This document shows, in pieces, positions 1 to 6,633 of a DNA stretch of 25,667 nucleotides; position 1 is the stretch's first letter, and each line of letters opens with the position of its first letter. Origin of the DNA: an uncultured Prevotella sp. (GTDB lineage: Bacteria > Bacteroidota > Bacteroidia > Bacteroidales > Bacteroidaceae); contig CABVDL010000031.1 in the NCBI GenBank assembly GCA_902497035.1, positions 1-25,667 of the forward strand, read 5' to 3'. A model generated the notes under the pieces. It saw nothing but the letters and a program-made list of their open reading frames with translations, was not told where the DNA came from and did not search any database. The position numbers were made by a program, and so were the translations under genes.

Positions 1-328
1 CCCCGCCGTAGACAGGGATGATGTGCATGCCGGGAATGTATTTGGCAAACGAGTTAAGGTCGTCGGCAATCTGCAGGCACAGCTCGCGCGTGGGGCTGAG
101 GATAAGCGCCTGCGTGTCGCGCGACGCGGCATCCGTCTTCTGCAGCACGGGTATGCCGTAGGCGGCAGTCTTGCCGGTGCCTGTCTGCGCGAGTGCGATG
201 ACATCGTTGCCTTCGCCCAATAAATACGGGATTACCTCTTCTTGTACGGGCATGGGGTGTTCAAAGCCCAGCTCCTCAATGGCGCGGCGTATCACTTCGC
301 TGACACCAAGTTCTTCAAAAGTCTTCAA
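1..328 (-). CDS. DEAD-box ATP-dependent RNA helicase, N-terminal part (runs off window)
   Basis: The minus strand encodes about 109 residues of a superfamily 2 RNA helicase that continues beyond base 1. In order one sees the Q motif (F22...PMPVQ with Gln29), Walker A motif I AQTGTGKT (47-54) and motif Ia PTREL (79-83); DEAD, SAT and the C-terminal RecA lobe lie outside the window. Such proteins unwind RNA in ribosome assembly or mRNA decay; which one cannot be told from this fragment. The reading frame has no ATG near its beginning. A TTG at 328 opens the usual Bacteroidales N-terminus (M)KTFEELG, so TTG is the likely start. A -7 box at 357-364 supports this, giving a leader of about 20-25 nt. 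The gene is divergent from the LOG gene. Confidence 0.9.
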   Translation of the reverse strand, partial: MKTFEELGVSEVIRRAIEELGFEHPMPVQEEVIPYLLGEGNDVIALAQTGTGKTAAYGIPVLQKTDAASRDTQALILSPTRELCLQIADDLNSFAKYIPGMHIIPVYGG

Positions 329-356
329 ATATATCTGTAAATTAAGAGTGATGGTG

Positions 357-364
357 CAAAGGTA
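357..364 (-). promoter_or_regulatory. -7 box TACCTTTG for the helicase gene
   Basis: On the minus strand TACCTTTG matches the Bacteroidetes housekeeping -7 consensus TAnnTTTG. It lies 28 bases upstream of the TTG start at 328. No clear -33 TTTG is visible at the expected spacing, so strength is uncertain. Confidence 0.55.
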
Positions 365-420
365 CGAATTTCAGTTGGTTAACTCACTATAAAAAGACCG
401 TTATTTCAATAAAAAAGCGG

Positions 421-428
421 TATCTTTG
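421..428 (+). promoter_or_regulatory. -7 box TATCTTTG for the LOG gene
   Basis: TATCTTTG matches TAnnTTTG and lies 55 bases before the ATG at 484. Transcription would start around 434-436, exactly at the base of a hairpin (435-456). The upstream region is AT-rich without a clear -33 TTTG. Confidence 0.55.
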
Positions 429-434
429 CACAGT

Positions 435-456
435 CGGACGGCTCTGGGCCTGTCCG
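435..456 (+). promoter_or_regulatory. 5'-leader hairpin of the LOG gene
   Basis: CGGACGGC (435-442) pairs with GCC and GTCCG (448-450, 452-456) with T451 bulged, giving eight base pairs around a five-base loop. It would form at or next to the mRNA 5' end predicted from the TATCTTTG box. It could stabilise the message or modulate start-site access; the role is inferred only. Confidence 0.35.
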
Positions 457-483
457 GCGAATGAAACGCTAACGTACAGACAA

Positions 484-1008
484 ATGAAGATAGCAGTATT
501 CTGTTCGGCCAATGACCGCATTGCCCCTGACTTTTTCACCCTTACCGAAGATCTTGGCCGCTGGATGGGCGCTCACGGCCACACGCTGGTCTATGGCGGC
601 GCCGACCGCGGTCTGATGCGCACCATCGGCAAGGCGGTGCACGACAGTGGCGGCCAGACCATAGGTGTCGTTCCCCGTATCCTTTCCAACCGCCTCATTC
701 CTGACTATCTTGATGTGGAGATACCCTGCGACAATCTCTCCGACCGCAAGGACATCATGCTCGCGCAGAGCGACGTGTGCGTGGCCCTGCCCGGCGGCAT
801 CGGCACGCTCGACGAGATTTTCACCGTGGCCGGGAGCCACACCATCGGCTACCACGACAAGCGCGTCGTGCTGTACGACATGAAAGGTTTCTGGCAACCG
901 CTCATCCGTGCGCTCGACAATCTGGAGGCAAATGGCTTCGTGCGCGGCCATTGGACAGACTTCATCCAGGTGGCGAAGAGCCTGGATGAGGTCAAAGCCT
1001 TGCTGTAG
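484..1008 (+). CDS. LOG family protein (TIGR00730-type nucleotide phosphoribohydrolase)
   Basis: The 174-residue product has the Rossmann-like LOG fold: N-terminal strand MKIAVFCSAN, a GGADRGLM loop (38-45), a Ser-Asp-Arg-Lys segment (86-89) matching the family's conserved substrate-binding arginine, and the signature PGGIGTLDE (103-111), whose glutamate is catalytic in LOG enzymes. Family members cleave cytokinin riboside 5'-monophosphates or AMP to the base and ribose 5-phosphate; in gut and oral bacteria the physiological substrate is usually unknown. Length is typical (about 170-195). The start at 484 is preceded by a good -7 box and is the first ATG in frame. It stands alone, divergent from the helicase and convergent with the Rpn gene. 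Confidence 0.9.
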   Translation: MKIAVFCSANDRIAPDFFTLTEDLGRWMGAHGHTLVYGGADRGLMRTIGKAVHDSGGQTIGVVPRILSNRLIPDYLDVEIPCDNLSDRKDIMLAQSDVCVALPGGIGTLDEIFTVAGSHTIGYHDKRVVLYDMKGFWQPLIRALDNLEANGFVRGHWTDFIQVAKSLDEVKALL

Positions 1009-1024
1009 GCGTATTGTCCTACGC
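1009..1024. terminator. Weak hairpin between the convergent LOG and Rpn genes
   Basis: GCGTA (1009-1013) and TACGC (1020-1024) are perfect inverted repeats immediately after the LOG stop codon. The stem is only five base pairs and has no T-tract close by, so terminator function is weakly supported. A competing GTAGG/CCTAC pairing is also possible. Confidence 0.25.
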
Positions 1025-1065
1025 GGTAGAGGGCGACTGCCGGGTGCAAAATTAGACAACAAAAG

Positions 1066-1929
1066 CTACAGCTTCTCAATCTCTGCTTCCTCCAGTCCTG
1101 TGATTTCACTTATAAGTGCAGAATCCAGTCCTTTAGCTTTCATTTTTCGTGCGGCTTCCTTTTTCTCGTCTGCACGACCCTCCGCACGACCCTCCATCTT
1201 TGCGGTATCAAGCACATCGTTTTGTACCATGATGTTGTCGATGTGGCGGTCGTAGGCTCTACGCTCTACCTTGTCCATTTTTAGGTATTGGAGCTTTTGT
1301 CGCGCCTCCTGAAGGCCGGGGGCAGTGGTGTCTTTTTTAATATGTCCACTTTTCAGATAGTCAATCCATTCCTCAAGAGGAGTCTTGGCTACCTTGTTGA
1401 ACTCATTGACACGGATGATGAAATATTCAGGAAATATCTCTTCCGGGGTCTTGATTTTAATAAAGCCCTTGTCGCGTGTATTGATTTTCAGTGTGTCATT
1501 GGTATGTACACCCACGAGCGAGGTCTGGCCATGATAGAGATAGTCTGCTCCTTGCCCAAGGTCGAAATACAGGATACTGATGGAATACACTTTCTTTACC
1601 TTGTTGTACTTGTCGCCAAGGGAGATATGCTCGGTAAAAGGCTGATAACCATTGGAGACCAAGTTCCAAAGGTAATAGAGCTCACGGACAGTTTGAATCT
1701 CAACTATAAGTTGCTCGTCCTTATTGTCAATGGCTTTCAGAACGACACAGCCGTATGTGCTGTCACCCTTTATCTGATTGCTTTCGCTTTCCAGGATTTC
1801 GACAATGTGGACTGGCTCGTTAAGGAGCACGGTGATGAGTCCCTCAAACACGCCGAAGTTGGCCTTGTCCCGCAGCATACGCTTGGCGGCCCAATCAAAG
1901 CGGATATACTTATTGTCGTCTTCCATCAT
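1066..1929 (-). CDS. Rpn family recombination-promoting nuclease / putative transposase (PD-(D/E)XK), probably inactive
   Basis: The 287-residue product matches the Bacteroidales Rpn-like family: DNKYIRFDWAAKRMLRDKAN at the start, NEPVHIVEILESESNQ (about 38-53), core strand ending in VEIQ, then YSISILYFDLGQG and FPEYFIIRVNEF, a linker rich in charged helices, and EGRAEGRADEKKE near the C-terminus. Rpn proteins are DNA endonucleases that promote RecA-independent recombination. Here the residue where relatives as I recall them carry the first catalytic Asp (RVDLL before the E-x-Q motif) appears to be Val, and the following helix (NLVSNGYQPF) departs from the usual HRMLYG-like stretch, so nuclease activity is doubtful. 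The open frame extends upstream to a TTG at 1953, but that TTG is part of the -7 box TATATTTG. I therefore place the start at ATG 1929 (or 1926). Confidence 0.85.
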   Translation of the reverse strand: MMEDDNKYIRFDWAAKRMLRDKANFGVFEGLITVLLNEPVHIVEILESESNQIKGDSTYGCVVLKAIDNKDEQLIVEIQTVRELYYLWNLVSNGYQPFTEHISLGDKYNKVKKVYSISILYFDLGQGADYLYHGQTSLVGVHTNDTLKINTRDKGFIKIKTPEEIFPEYFIIRVNEFNKVAKTPLEEWIDYLKSGHIKKDTTAPGLQEARQKLQYLKMDKVERRAYDRHIDNIMVQNDVLDTAKMEGRAEGRADEKKEAARKMKAKGLDSALISEITGLEEAEIEKL

Positions 1930-1950
1930 ATTGTTTCTTGGTTGCTGCTG

Positions 1951-1958
1951 CAAATATA
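1951..1958 (-). promoter_or_regulatory. -7 box TATATTTG for the Rpn gene
   Basis: TATATTTG on the minus strand fits TAnnTTTG exactly, with a TTGG about 20 bases further upstream (near 1979-1982) as a possible -33. Transcription would begin around 1944-1946, leaving a leader of roughly 15 nt before ATG 1929. This decides against the upstream TTG as translation start. Confidence 0.55.
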
Positions 1959-1983
1959 ACTAATATTTTTATAGGCCGCCAAT

Positions 1984-2022
1984 AATTAAGGGTAATATTA
2001 AAAATTAATTAAGGGAAATATT
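1984..2022. repeat. Two direct 16-bp repeats upstream of the Rpn promoter
   Basis: AATTAAGGGTAATATT (1984-1999) and AATTAAGGGAAATATT (2007-2022) differ at one base and are spaced 23 bp start to start, about two helical turns. They overlap and lie just upstream of the likely -33 region, a position that suits a regulator binding site. Function is inferred. Confidence 0.5.
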
Positions 2023-2262
2023 CAAGATTGTATTGTGAGATGGCATTGTCTGTCTCTGCACGTTCGTAAGCAGCTTTTCTCTCAAGACGACAAAAAGAAA
2101 AAAAATGAAAAATCATGCCATACAAGAACTTCTTCATGTTTTCAATTCTTATTGATTTGTTCACTTTGATACAATCCATGGTTATACTTTCTCACGAAGG
2201 TAGCCCGAAACTACATTTCCAGGCTTCCACTCAATGGTATTGTGCAGCCATCTGGAATAGAA
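2023..2262. other. Intergenic stretch with no supported gene
   Basis: Together with its flanks this AT-rich stretch separates the end of the Sus-like operon from the Rpn gene. Minus-strand frames of 39 codons (2301-2182) and 56 codons (2179-2009) are open but have no recognisable family; the 39-codon frame contains the hairpin at 2263-2294. Plus strand frames look non-coding. A run of A/T at about 2091-2108 is the only other notable feature. Confidence 0.5.
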
Positions 2263-2294
2263 AGTCCCATTCAAAGCGGTCTTTGGATGGGACT
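2263..2294 (-). terminator. Hairpin terminator candidate after the Sus-like operon
   Basis: AGTCCCATTCAAAG (2263-2276) and CTTTGGATGGGACT (2281-2294) form a 14-bp stem with one G-T pair and a CGGT/ACCG tetraloop. On the minus strand it begins about 47 bases after the stop of the 55-residue gene and is followed by the short T-rich stretch TTTCTATT. It is the best candidate for the 3' end of the operon, although the U-tract is weak. Confidence 0.5.
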
Positions 2295-2341
2295 GAATCA
2301 TAAGGATCCTCTTTTTTCGTTAAAAGGGCGGATGTGATGTC

Positions 2342-2509
2342 TTATTCCCAGATAGACGTCTTGTCATCTTTCTCAAACATGGTATAGCCCTTGGATAGTT
2401 GTGTGCCGTTGCCCTTGGTATCGTTGAGGGTTAAGCTTGACGCGATGGGACTTGTCTCGTTGACGACCGTCACCTTGGTCTTTGGTTGCTGATAATTTTT
2501 CATAGCCAT
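2342..2509 (-). CDS. Small 55-residue protein coupled to the LRR gene
   Basis: The ATG at 2509 lies one base after the TGA (2513-2511) of the LRR gene, so translation is probably coupled. The product begins MAMKNYQQPKTKV, is polar with no signal peptide or membrane segment, and ends FEKDDKTSIWE. I recognise a loose resemblance to short Bacteroidales proteins that start MKK-x-Y-x-x-P-K and finish with an acidic tail containing SIW/FW plus D or E; these have no assigned function known to me. An alternative start is the second ATG at 2503. The tight spacing, plausible composition and the hairpin downstream argue that it is real, but function is unknown. Confidence 0.6.
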   Translation of the reverse strand: MAMKNYQQPKTKVTVVNETSPIASSLTLNDTKGNGTQLSKGYTMFEKDDKTSIWE

Positions 2510-2510
2510 A

Positions 2511-4595
2511 TCACTTTACAACAAACTTTCTACCATTTCTGATATAGACACCGGCAGGCAGTTTCTTGCTGCCCATGCGCATGCCGCTGAGGGTATAGAC
2601 GTGTTTTTTGGCATCACAGGCCTTGGCGTTGATGGTGCTGATACCTGTCGTAACGGTACCGCCATCGAAGAGGAATGCCTTAACATTGGCAGTGGCAGTG
2701 CTGTTTAGGGCGAGATAGGCCTTATGGGCGCCATTGGTGAAGGCTGCACCATTGTCGGCACCCCAATAGAAACCTGCGTTCTTGCCTTCGCTGTCAAGTG
2801 AGAGCATATAATAATGCGTAGCACCGCTGACGCTGGTCTCGGCTTTTTCATCTGAACCATACAGCTGGTTCAGAGAAGGTACCTCGCCAGTCTCCGAGCT
2901 TACATCAAACGTATAGGTTGTGTTGGCCGTACCTTTCAGTACGACCCCGGTACCTTTGGGTACAACCTCGCCAGAGGCATAAGTCTTAGTAGCAGTAAGT
3001 TTACCGTCAACGACAGCATAGGTTGATGCCGTTACCCCGGTGGGAACTGTGAGGGCCTGATTGCCGTAATAAGCAGTTGCATAACCTGTTGACCCTATCT
3101 CTATGTTAATGCTGGGGTCTGGAACTATCTCGTCCAACTTCAAAGGTATAAAATCCTTGGCATCCGCACTTGCGGGAATTGTCAGATAAGCCTTGTTTAC
3201 GGCAATGGATTTCCCAACTGCCACCTTACACCATCCAAGCACATTGTTGACAACCCCTAATTCATATTGTGTGCCATCGCATATTTTCTTTAGGTCGGGG
3301 GTTCCTGTCAGCCCATTGCCGGACAATGCCTTTGCACTGGGAATAACCTTGATGTTATAGGACACAGCTGCGGTAGCTTTCTCGTCATAGACAAGCACAC
3401 CGGCACCGGCAGGAATCTTGCCCTCGCTTACCTCTTTATAGATTATGTTGCCGTTGTCATATTTGGCCACATACACCTTCAGACCCGTACCTGAAAAATC
3501 AAGGGGACAGATAGAACTGAATGTGACATACTTGTCTGCTGTCATTGCAAGCGGATATGCCTTCTTAATGACATACTTCTTGTTGGTGGTGGTGCATTGG
3601 TCGGTAACATAGTAGATGACAGAAGTGGGTTCGCCGGTCGAGCCGTGAGTGAAGTCACCTGCACCTAAGAATGCCACCTCTTTCAGTCCGTTGCAGTAAT
3701 TAAATACAGCATTGCCTAACTTATTAAAGTTGGCAGGGATGGATACATACTGTAGCGTCTCAGTATTCTCATTACAGAAGAACCCTTCGGGCAACTCTTT
3801 GAGTGACGGATTAGCAGGTAGCTTTATGGTTGCCAGATTGGGGCATCTGTTGAACTGATAGCCCTCGAATCCACTGGGTGTCCTGGGCTTGTTTTCCAAC
3901 TCGGCAGTGTCGGGGAATCTGAATCCTGTGATGCCCGAATTGTGGAATGCGTGATTTCCCACCCACAAGTATTTGTTTCCGCTTAGGTCTATGTTGGCTT
4001 TATAGTTAGGTGTGGTCTCGAATGCGTACGGATAAATGTGGCTTACGGCAGACGTGAGGTTGAGTTTGGCAAGCACCTTGCAGTTCTGTAGGGCGCGGCT
4101 ATAGATGTACTCCAGTCCTTGTGCGCCGTCAATGGCTGTCAGCGACGTGCAGTTGATGAAGCAGCTGTCGCCTATTTCCGTGACGCTTTCGGGCAAGAAT
4201 ACAGTTTTCAGGCCCGAGCAGCCGGCAAAAGTTCCTGCCGGTAGTGAGGCCACCCCGGAGGGGATGATTACGCTTGTCAGTTTGGTGCAGTCTTTAAAGG
4301 CATGCTTGCCAATAGTTTTCAGATTATTGCCCTGGAATGTAATGCCAGTGATGGCGGTGTTGCCTTGGAACACTCCTGTGTTTCCCACAGAGACAGCTAC
4401 GACTGGAAAAGCTGTCCCATTGTTGGAAACAGTCGCCGGGATGGTAATGTTACCCTTGGCTGAGGGTGCTTTGACAAGTGTGGCCTGATTGTTGGAAACA
4501 GAATATTCCCAGCCATTGGCATCTGTCACAGTGGACTGAGCGCAGACTGCCCCTGAGAGACAGCAGAATACAAATGAAAATAAAAAGTTCTTCAT
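2511..4595 (-). CDS. BspA-like leucine-rich-repeat surface protein with duplicated C-terminal module
   Basis: The 694-residue product has a cleavable signal peptide (1-19, cleavage after AVCA), then BspA/LRR_5-type repeats from about 60 to 350, recognisable as I-x-x-H/C-A-F-x-x-C-x-x-L-x-x-(V/I)-x-(I/L)-P units. Two tandem copies of a roughly 140-residue module follow (about 353-490 and 501-640), each with an IPAGAGVLV / VPKGTGVVL core and a (N/H)KAYL strand. The last 30 residues (VYTLSGMRM...GVYIRNGRKFVVK) look like a Bacteroidetes C-terminal sorting or anchoring strand. BspA-type proteins act at the cell surface in adhesion or ligand binding. It begins 46 bases after the BACON-type gene and is probably the penultimate gene of the operon. 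Confidence 0.85.
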   Translation of the reverse strand: MKNFLFSFVFCCLSGAVCAQSTVTDANGWEYSVSNNQATLVKAPSAKGNITIPATVSNNGTAFPVVAVSVGNTGVFQGNTAITGITFQGNNLKTIGKHAFKDCTKLTSVIIPSGVASLPAGTFAGCSGLKTVFLPESVTEIGDSCFINCTSLTAIDGAQGLEYIYSRALQNCKVLAKLNLTSAVSHIYPYAFETTPNYKANIDLSGNKYLWVGNHAFHNSGITGFRFPDTAELENKPRTPSGFEGYQFNRCPNLATIKLPANPSLKELPEGFFCNENTETLQYVSIPANFNKLGNAVFNYCNGLKEVAFLGAGDFTHGSTGEPTSVIYYVTDQCTTTNKKYVIKKAYPLAMTADKYVTFSSICPLDFSGTGLKVYVAKYDNGNIIYKEVSEGKIPAGAGVLVYDEKATAAVSYNIKVIPSAKALSGNGLTGTPDLKKICDGTQYELGVVNNVLGWCKVAVGKSIAVNKAYLTIPASADAKDFIPLKLDEIVPDPSINIEIGSTGYATAYYGNQALTVPTGVTASTYAVVDGKLTATKTYASGEVVPKGTGVVLKGTANTTYTFDVSSETGEVPSLNQLYGSDEKAETSVSGATHYYMLSLDSEGKNAGFYWGADNGAAFTNGAHKAYLALNSTATANVKAFLFDGGTVTTGISTINAKACDAKKHVYTLSGMRMGSKKLPAGVYIRNGRKFVVK

Positions 4596-4641
4596 AATTA
4601 GTTATTGGTTTATTATTTCTTAATAGAAGAATGACGATTGG

Positions 4642-6624
4642 TTATTTATTGTAGCGTATGGAAAGATTGGCCAGACGGACGGGACCTTTGCTCTCGTCGG
4701 CAACTATTTTCAGACAGATGTTGTCTTTGCCTGAGAGGCTGGCGGGGAGCAGGAAGTCGTATACACGATAACCTGGAATATTTTTCTCGCTTCTTCCTGC
4801 TGCCATCGACCTGTCGAACTCCCCCAGCACCTTGAACTCAGAATTGTCAAGCTTAGTCCAGGGTCCGCCCATTGAAGTGGCGTACTCGATATGCATAGAT
4901 ATGGCACCACCCCAGCTGGTGTTCATCTCCACCTGCAAGGACAGTCTTCCGCTGATACCTTTTGTGGAAATCTTGTCCACATAGAAGTATGAGCCCACTT
5001 TCCATGGCTTGCTATTGAAGGCACCTTGGGTAACTCTGCCAAATCCGCCCTTGGGGTTTGTGTTGGTGAGATTGACATCGCCCCGGTAGTCATCCTGGAA
5101 ACCAAGGACGTTGTCGGTATACCACTGTTGGAACCGGATGTTGCCGTCCTTGCTGAGTACTGCGGCCGACTCAGTGGTCAGGCCTCCCGTGGGATGATAC
5201 ACTGTCAGCGTTCCACCTTTCAGCACCGATGCTGGAATGTTGCAGTCCCATTCTACCAGCAAGTCAGATACGCTGTTGACCGTGCTGAGGCTTATGTCGC
5301 TGCGATCCAGCGGAATAATTGACAGCTCGTCCTCGGTGATGCCAAAGTTGGAGAGCCGCACCCTGTCCACAATTCCCGTTATGGTACCAGAGCCTGTGGG
5401 CAAGGTCTCGTGGGCATACGATGTGTTGAGTGATGTGAGCATATAGATATGTGAGCCATTGGCATCGCGGATGCAGGTGGGGTACCAACGGTAGTAAGCA
5501 GGATACAGTTTGACCCAATAATAGGGATCGGCGGCGCGCGTCGCACTGCCTGGGTCTGTAGTCATGAAGTTGGTAAATGCTCCGTGGGGCGAGGCTATCT
5601 CCACATCACGCAATGTAACGAGGCTGAACACCATGTCGCTGGTCAGCTCCCTGATGCTCTTGACGGGAGGTGTGAACGATGCCTTGTCAGAACTCAGGAT
5701 ATGGGCTGTTGTGATTCCTTTTATCACCTTATAGGTGAAGTGTCCTTCTTTCTCCTCGGTAACCTCTCCGTCAGTCAGAGCTACTTCCACCTGGTTAAAG
5801 CGGTCCAAGGGAATGAGTTTCTCCGATTGGAACAATAGCGTATTTCCGTTGGTGTCCTGAAGAATATACCGGTTTTTGGACATATTGTCGGAGGCACCGT
5901 TGGCCACAAGGGTTCCCTTGACACACACCTTGTCGGTAATGCTGCCTTTGTAGGCTTTTGCCTTGTCGAAACTAATTTCCTCAGCTCCCGCATACTGTGA
6001 GAACGGCTGGCTGACTGCTATACTTGCCACCGCCTTGCGGTCATAGCTGTCAGTATATTCGAGCCGGATGGTATCGGTTCGCAAATTTTCAGTATTGGGC
6101 TTTGCAGTAAAGTACAGCACGCCGTCCATTATTCTGCATCCGTCAATCCAACTGGCATCAGAGCTGACTTTGATGTCTGTCTCCGGTACATTCATTGACA
6201 GCCTCATCTGGTAATCCCCGCCATTTGGAAACAAGTCCAGTGCTTGGGTGGCCGGTGAGATGAAAGGATAGCGCGACAGCTGTCTCACCTTGATGGCTTT
6301 TACGCTGTCATTTCCCTCATAGACGGTCAAGTCGCAGAACCGCTCTGAGTCTGAATTGTTGTCGGTGGTAATCAGGGTAAAGTAAGTTCTTGCAGGCTGG
6401 CCGCCCATCACGTCGCTCTTGAGCCAGCTGGTCTCCGCGAAATCTATCCGCCATTCGAGCGTGGAGCTGACAGCGATTCTGGTGGAATCGCCCTTGGCAG
6501 GAAGAATAATCTCATCGTTGTCAATGCTCAATGTGCCCTCTTCCATCTTGTCAGAGCAAGACACCATAAGAACGGCTAACAGTACGGCAAACAATGAGAT
6601 ACTTGCATTAACAGTAGGTTTCAT
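4642..6624 (-). CDS. Surface lipoprotein with BACON domains and DUF5689-like OB-fold region
   Basis: The 660-residue product has a lipoprotein signal with Cys23 in LMVSC; the acidic residues just after it (SDKMEE) resemble a Bacteroidetes surface-export signal. Residues about 30-115 and 120-210 look like two BACON-type beta domains (the WRIDFAETSWL and SSDASWIDG segments with the VRQ and VSQP closing strands). Residues about 215-460 resemble DUF5689, an OB-like module (KVCVKGTLVANGAS, then RYILQDTNGNTLLF). The C-terminal 190 residues look like a beta-sandwich. In Sus-like loci, proteins at this place bind substrate on the outer surface (SusE/F role); that role is inferred. It starts nine bases after the metallo-hydrolase stop, so the two are co-translated or co-transcribed. 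Confidence 0.75.
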   Translation of the reverse strand: MKPTVNASISLFAVLLAVLMVSCSDKMEEGTLSIDNDEIILPAKGDSTRIAVSSTLEWRIDFAETSWLKSDVMGGQPARTYFTLITTDNNSDSERFCDLTVYEGNDSVKAIKVRQLSRYPFISPATQALDLFPNGGDYQMRLSMNVPETDIKVSSDASWIDGCRIMDGVLYFTAKPNTENLRTDTIRLEYTDSYDRKAVASIAVSQPFSQYAGAEEISFDKAKAYKGSITDKVCVKGTLVANGASDNMSKNRYILQDTNGNTLLFQSEKLIPLDRFNQVEVALTDGEVTEEKEGHFTYKVIKGITTAHILSSDKASFTPPVKSIRELTSDMVFSLVTLRDVEIASPHGAFTNFMTTDPGSATRAADPYYWVKLYPAYYRWYPTCIRDANGSHIYMLTSLNTSYAHETLPTGSGTITGIVDRVRLSNFGITEDELSIIPLDRSDISLSTVNSVSDLLVEWDCNIPASVLKGGTLTVYHPTGGLTTESAAVLSKDGNIRFQQWYTDNVLGFQDDYRGDVNLTNTNPKGGFGRVTQGAFNSKPWKVGSYFYVDKISTKGISGRLSLQVEMNTSWGGAISMHIEYATSMGGPWTKLDNSEFKVLGEFDRSMAAGRSEKNIPGYRVYDFLLPASLSGKDNICLKIVADESKGPVRLANLSIRYNK

Positions 6625-6633
6625 GGCCTAATT

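Noticed and set aside
469..1062. Long minus-strand frame opposite the LOG gene
   Set aside because: Antisense shadow; the plus strand has the full LOG motifs.
1288..1959. Plus-strand frame of 223 codons opposite the Rpn gene
   Set aside because: Antisense shadow of a protein with clear family motifs on the minus strand.
2009..2179. Minus-strand frame of 56 codons ending at the direct repeats
   Set aside because: No recognisable family, AT-rich with a Phe-rich tract from a T-run, no promoter or tight linkage; probably chance.
2182..2301. Minus-strand frame of 39 codons after the small gene
   Set aside because: It runs through the 14-bp-stem hairpin taken as the operon terminator and has no recognisable motif.
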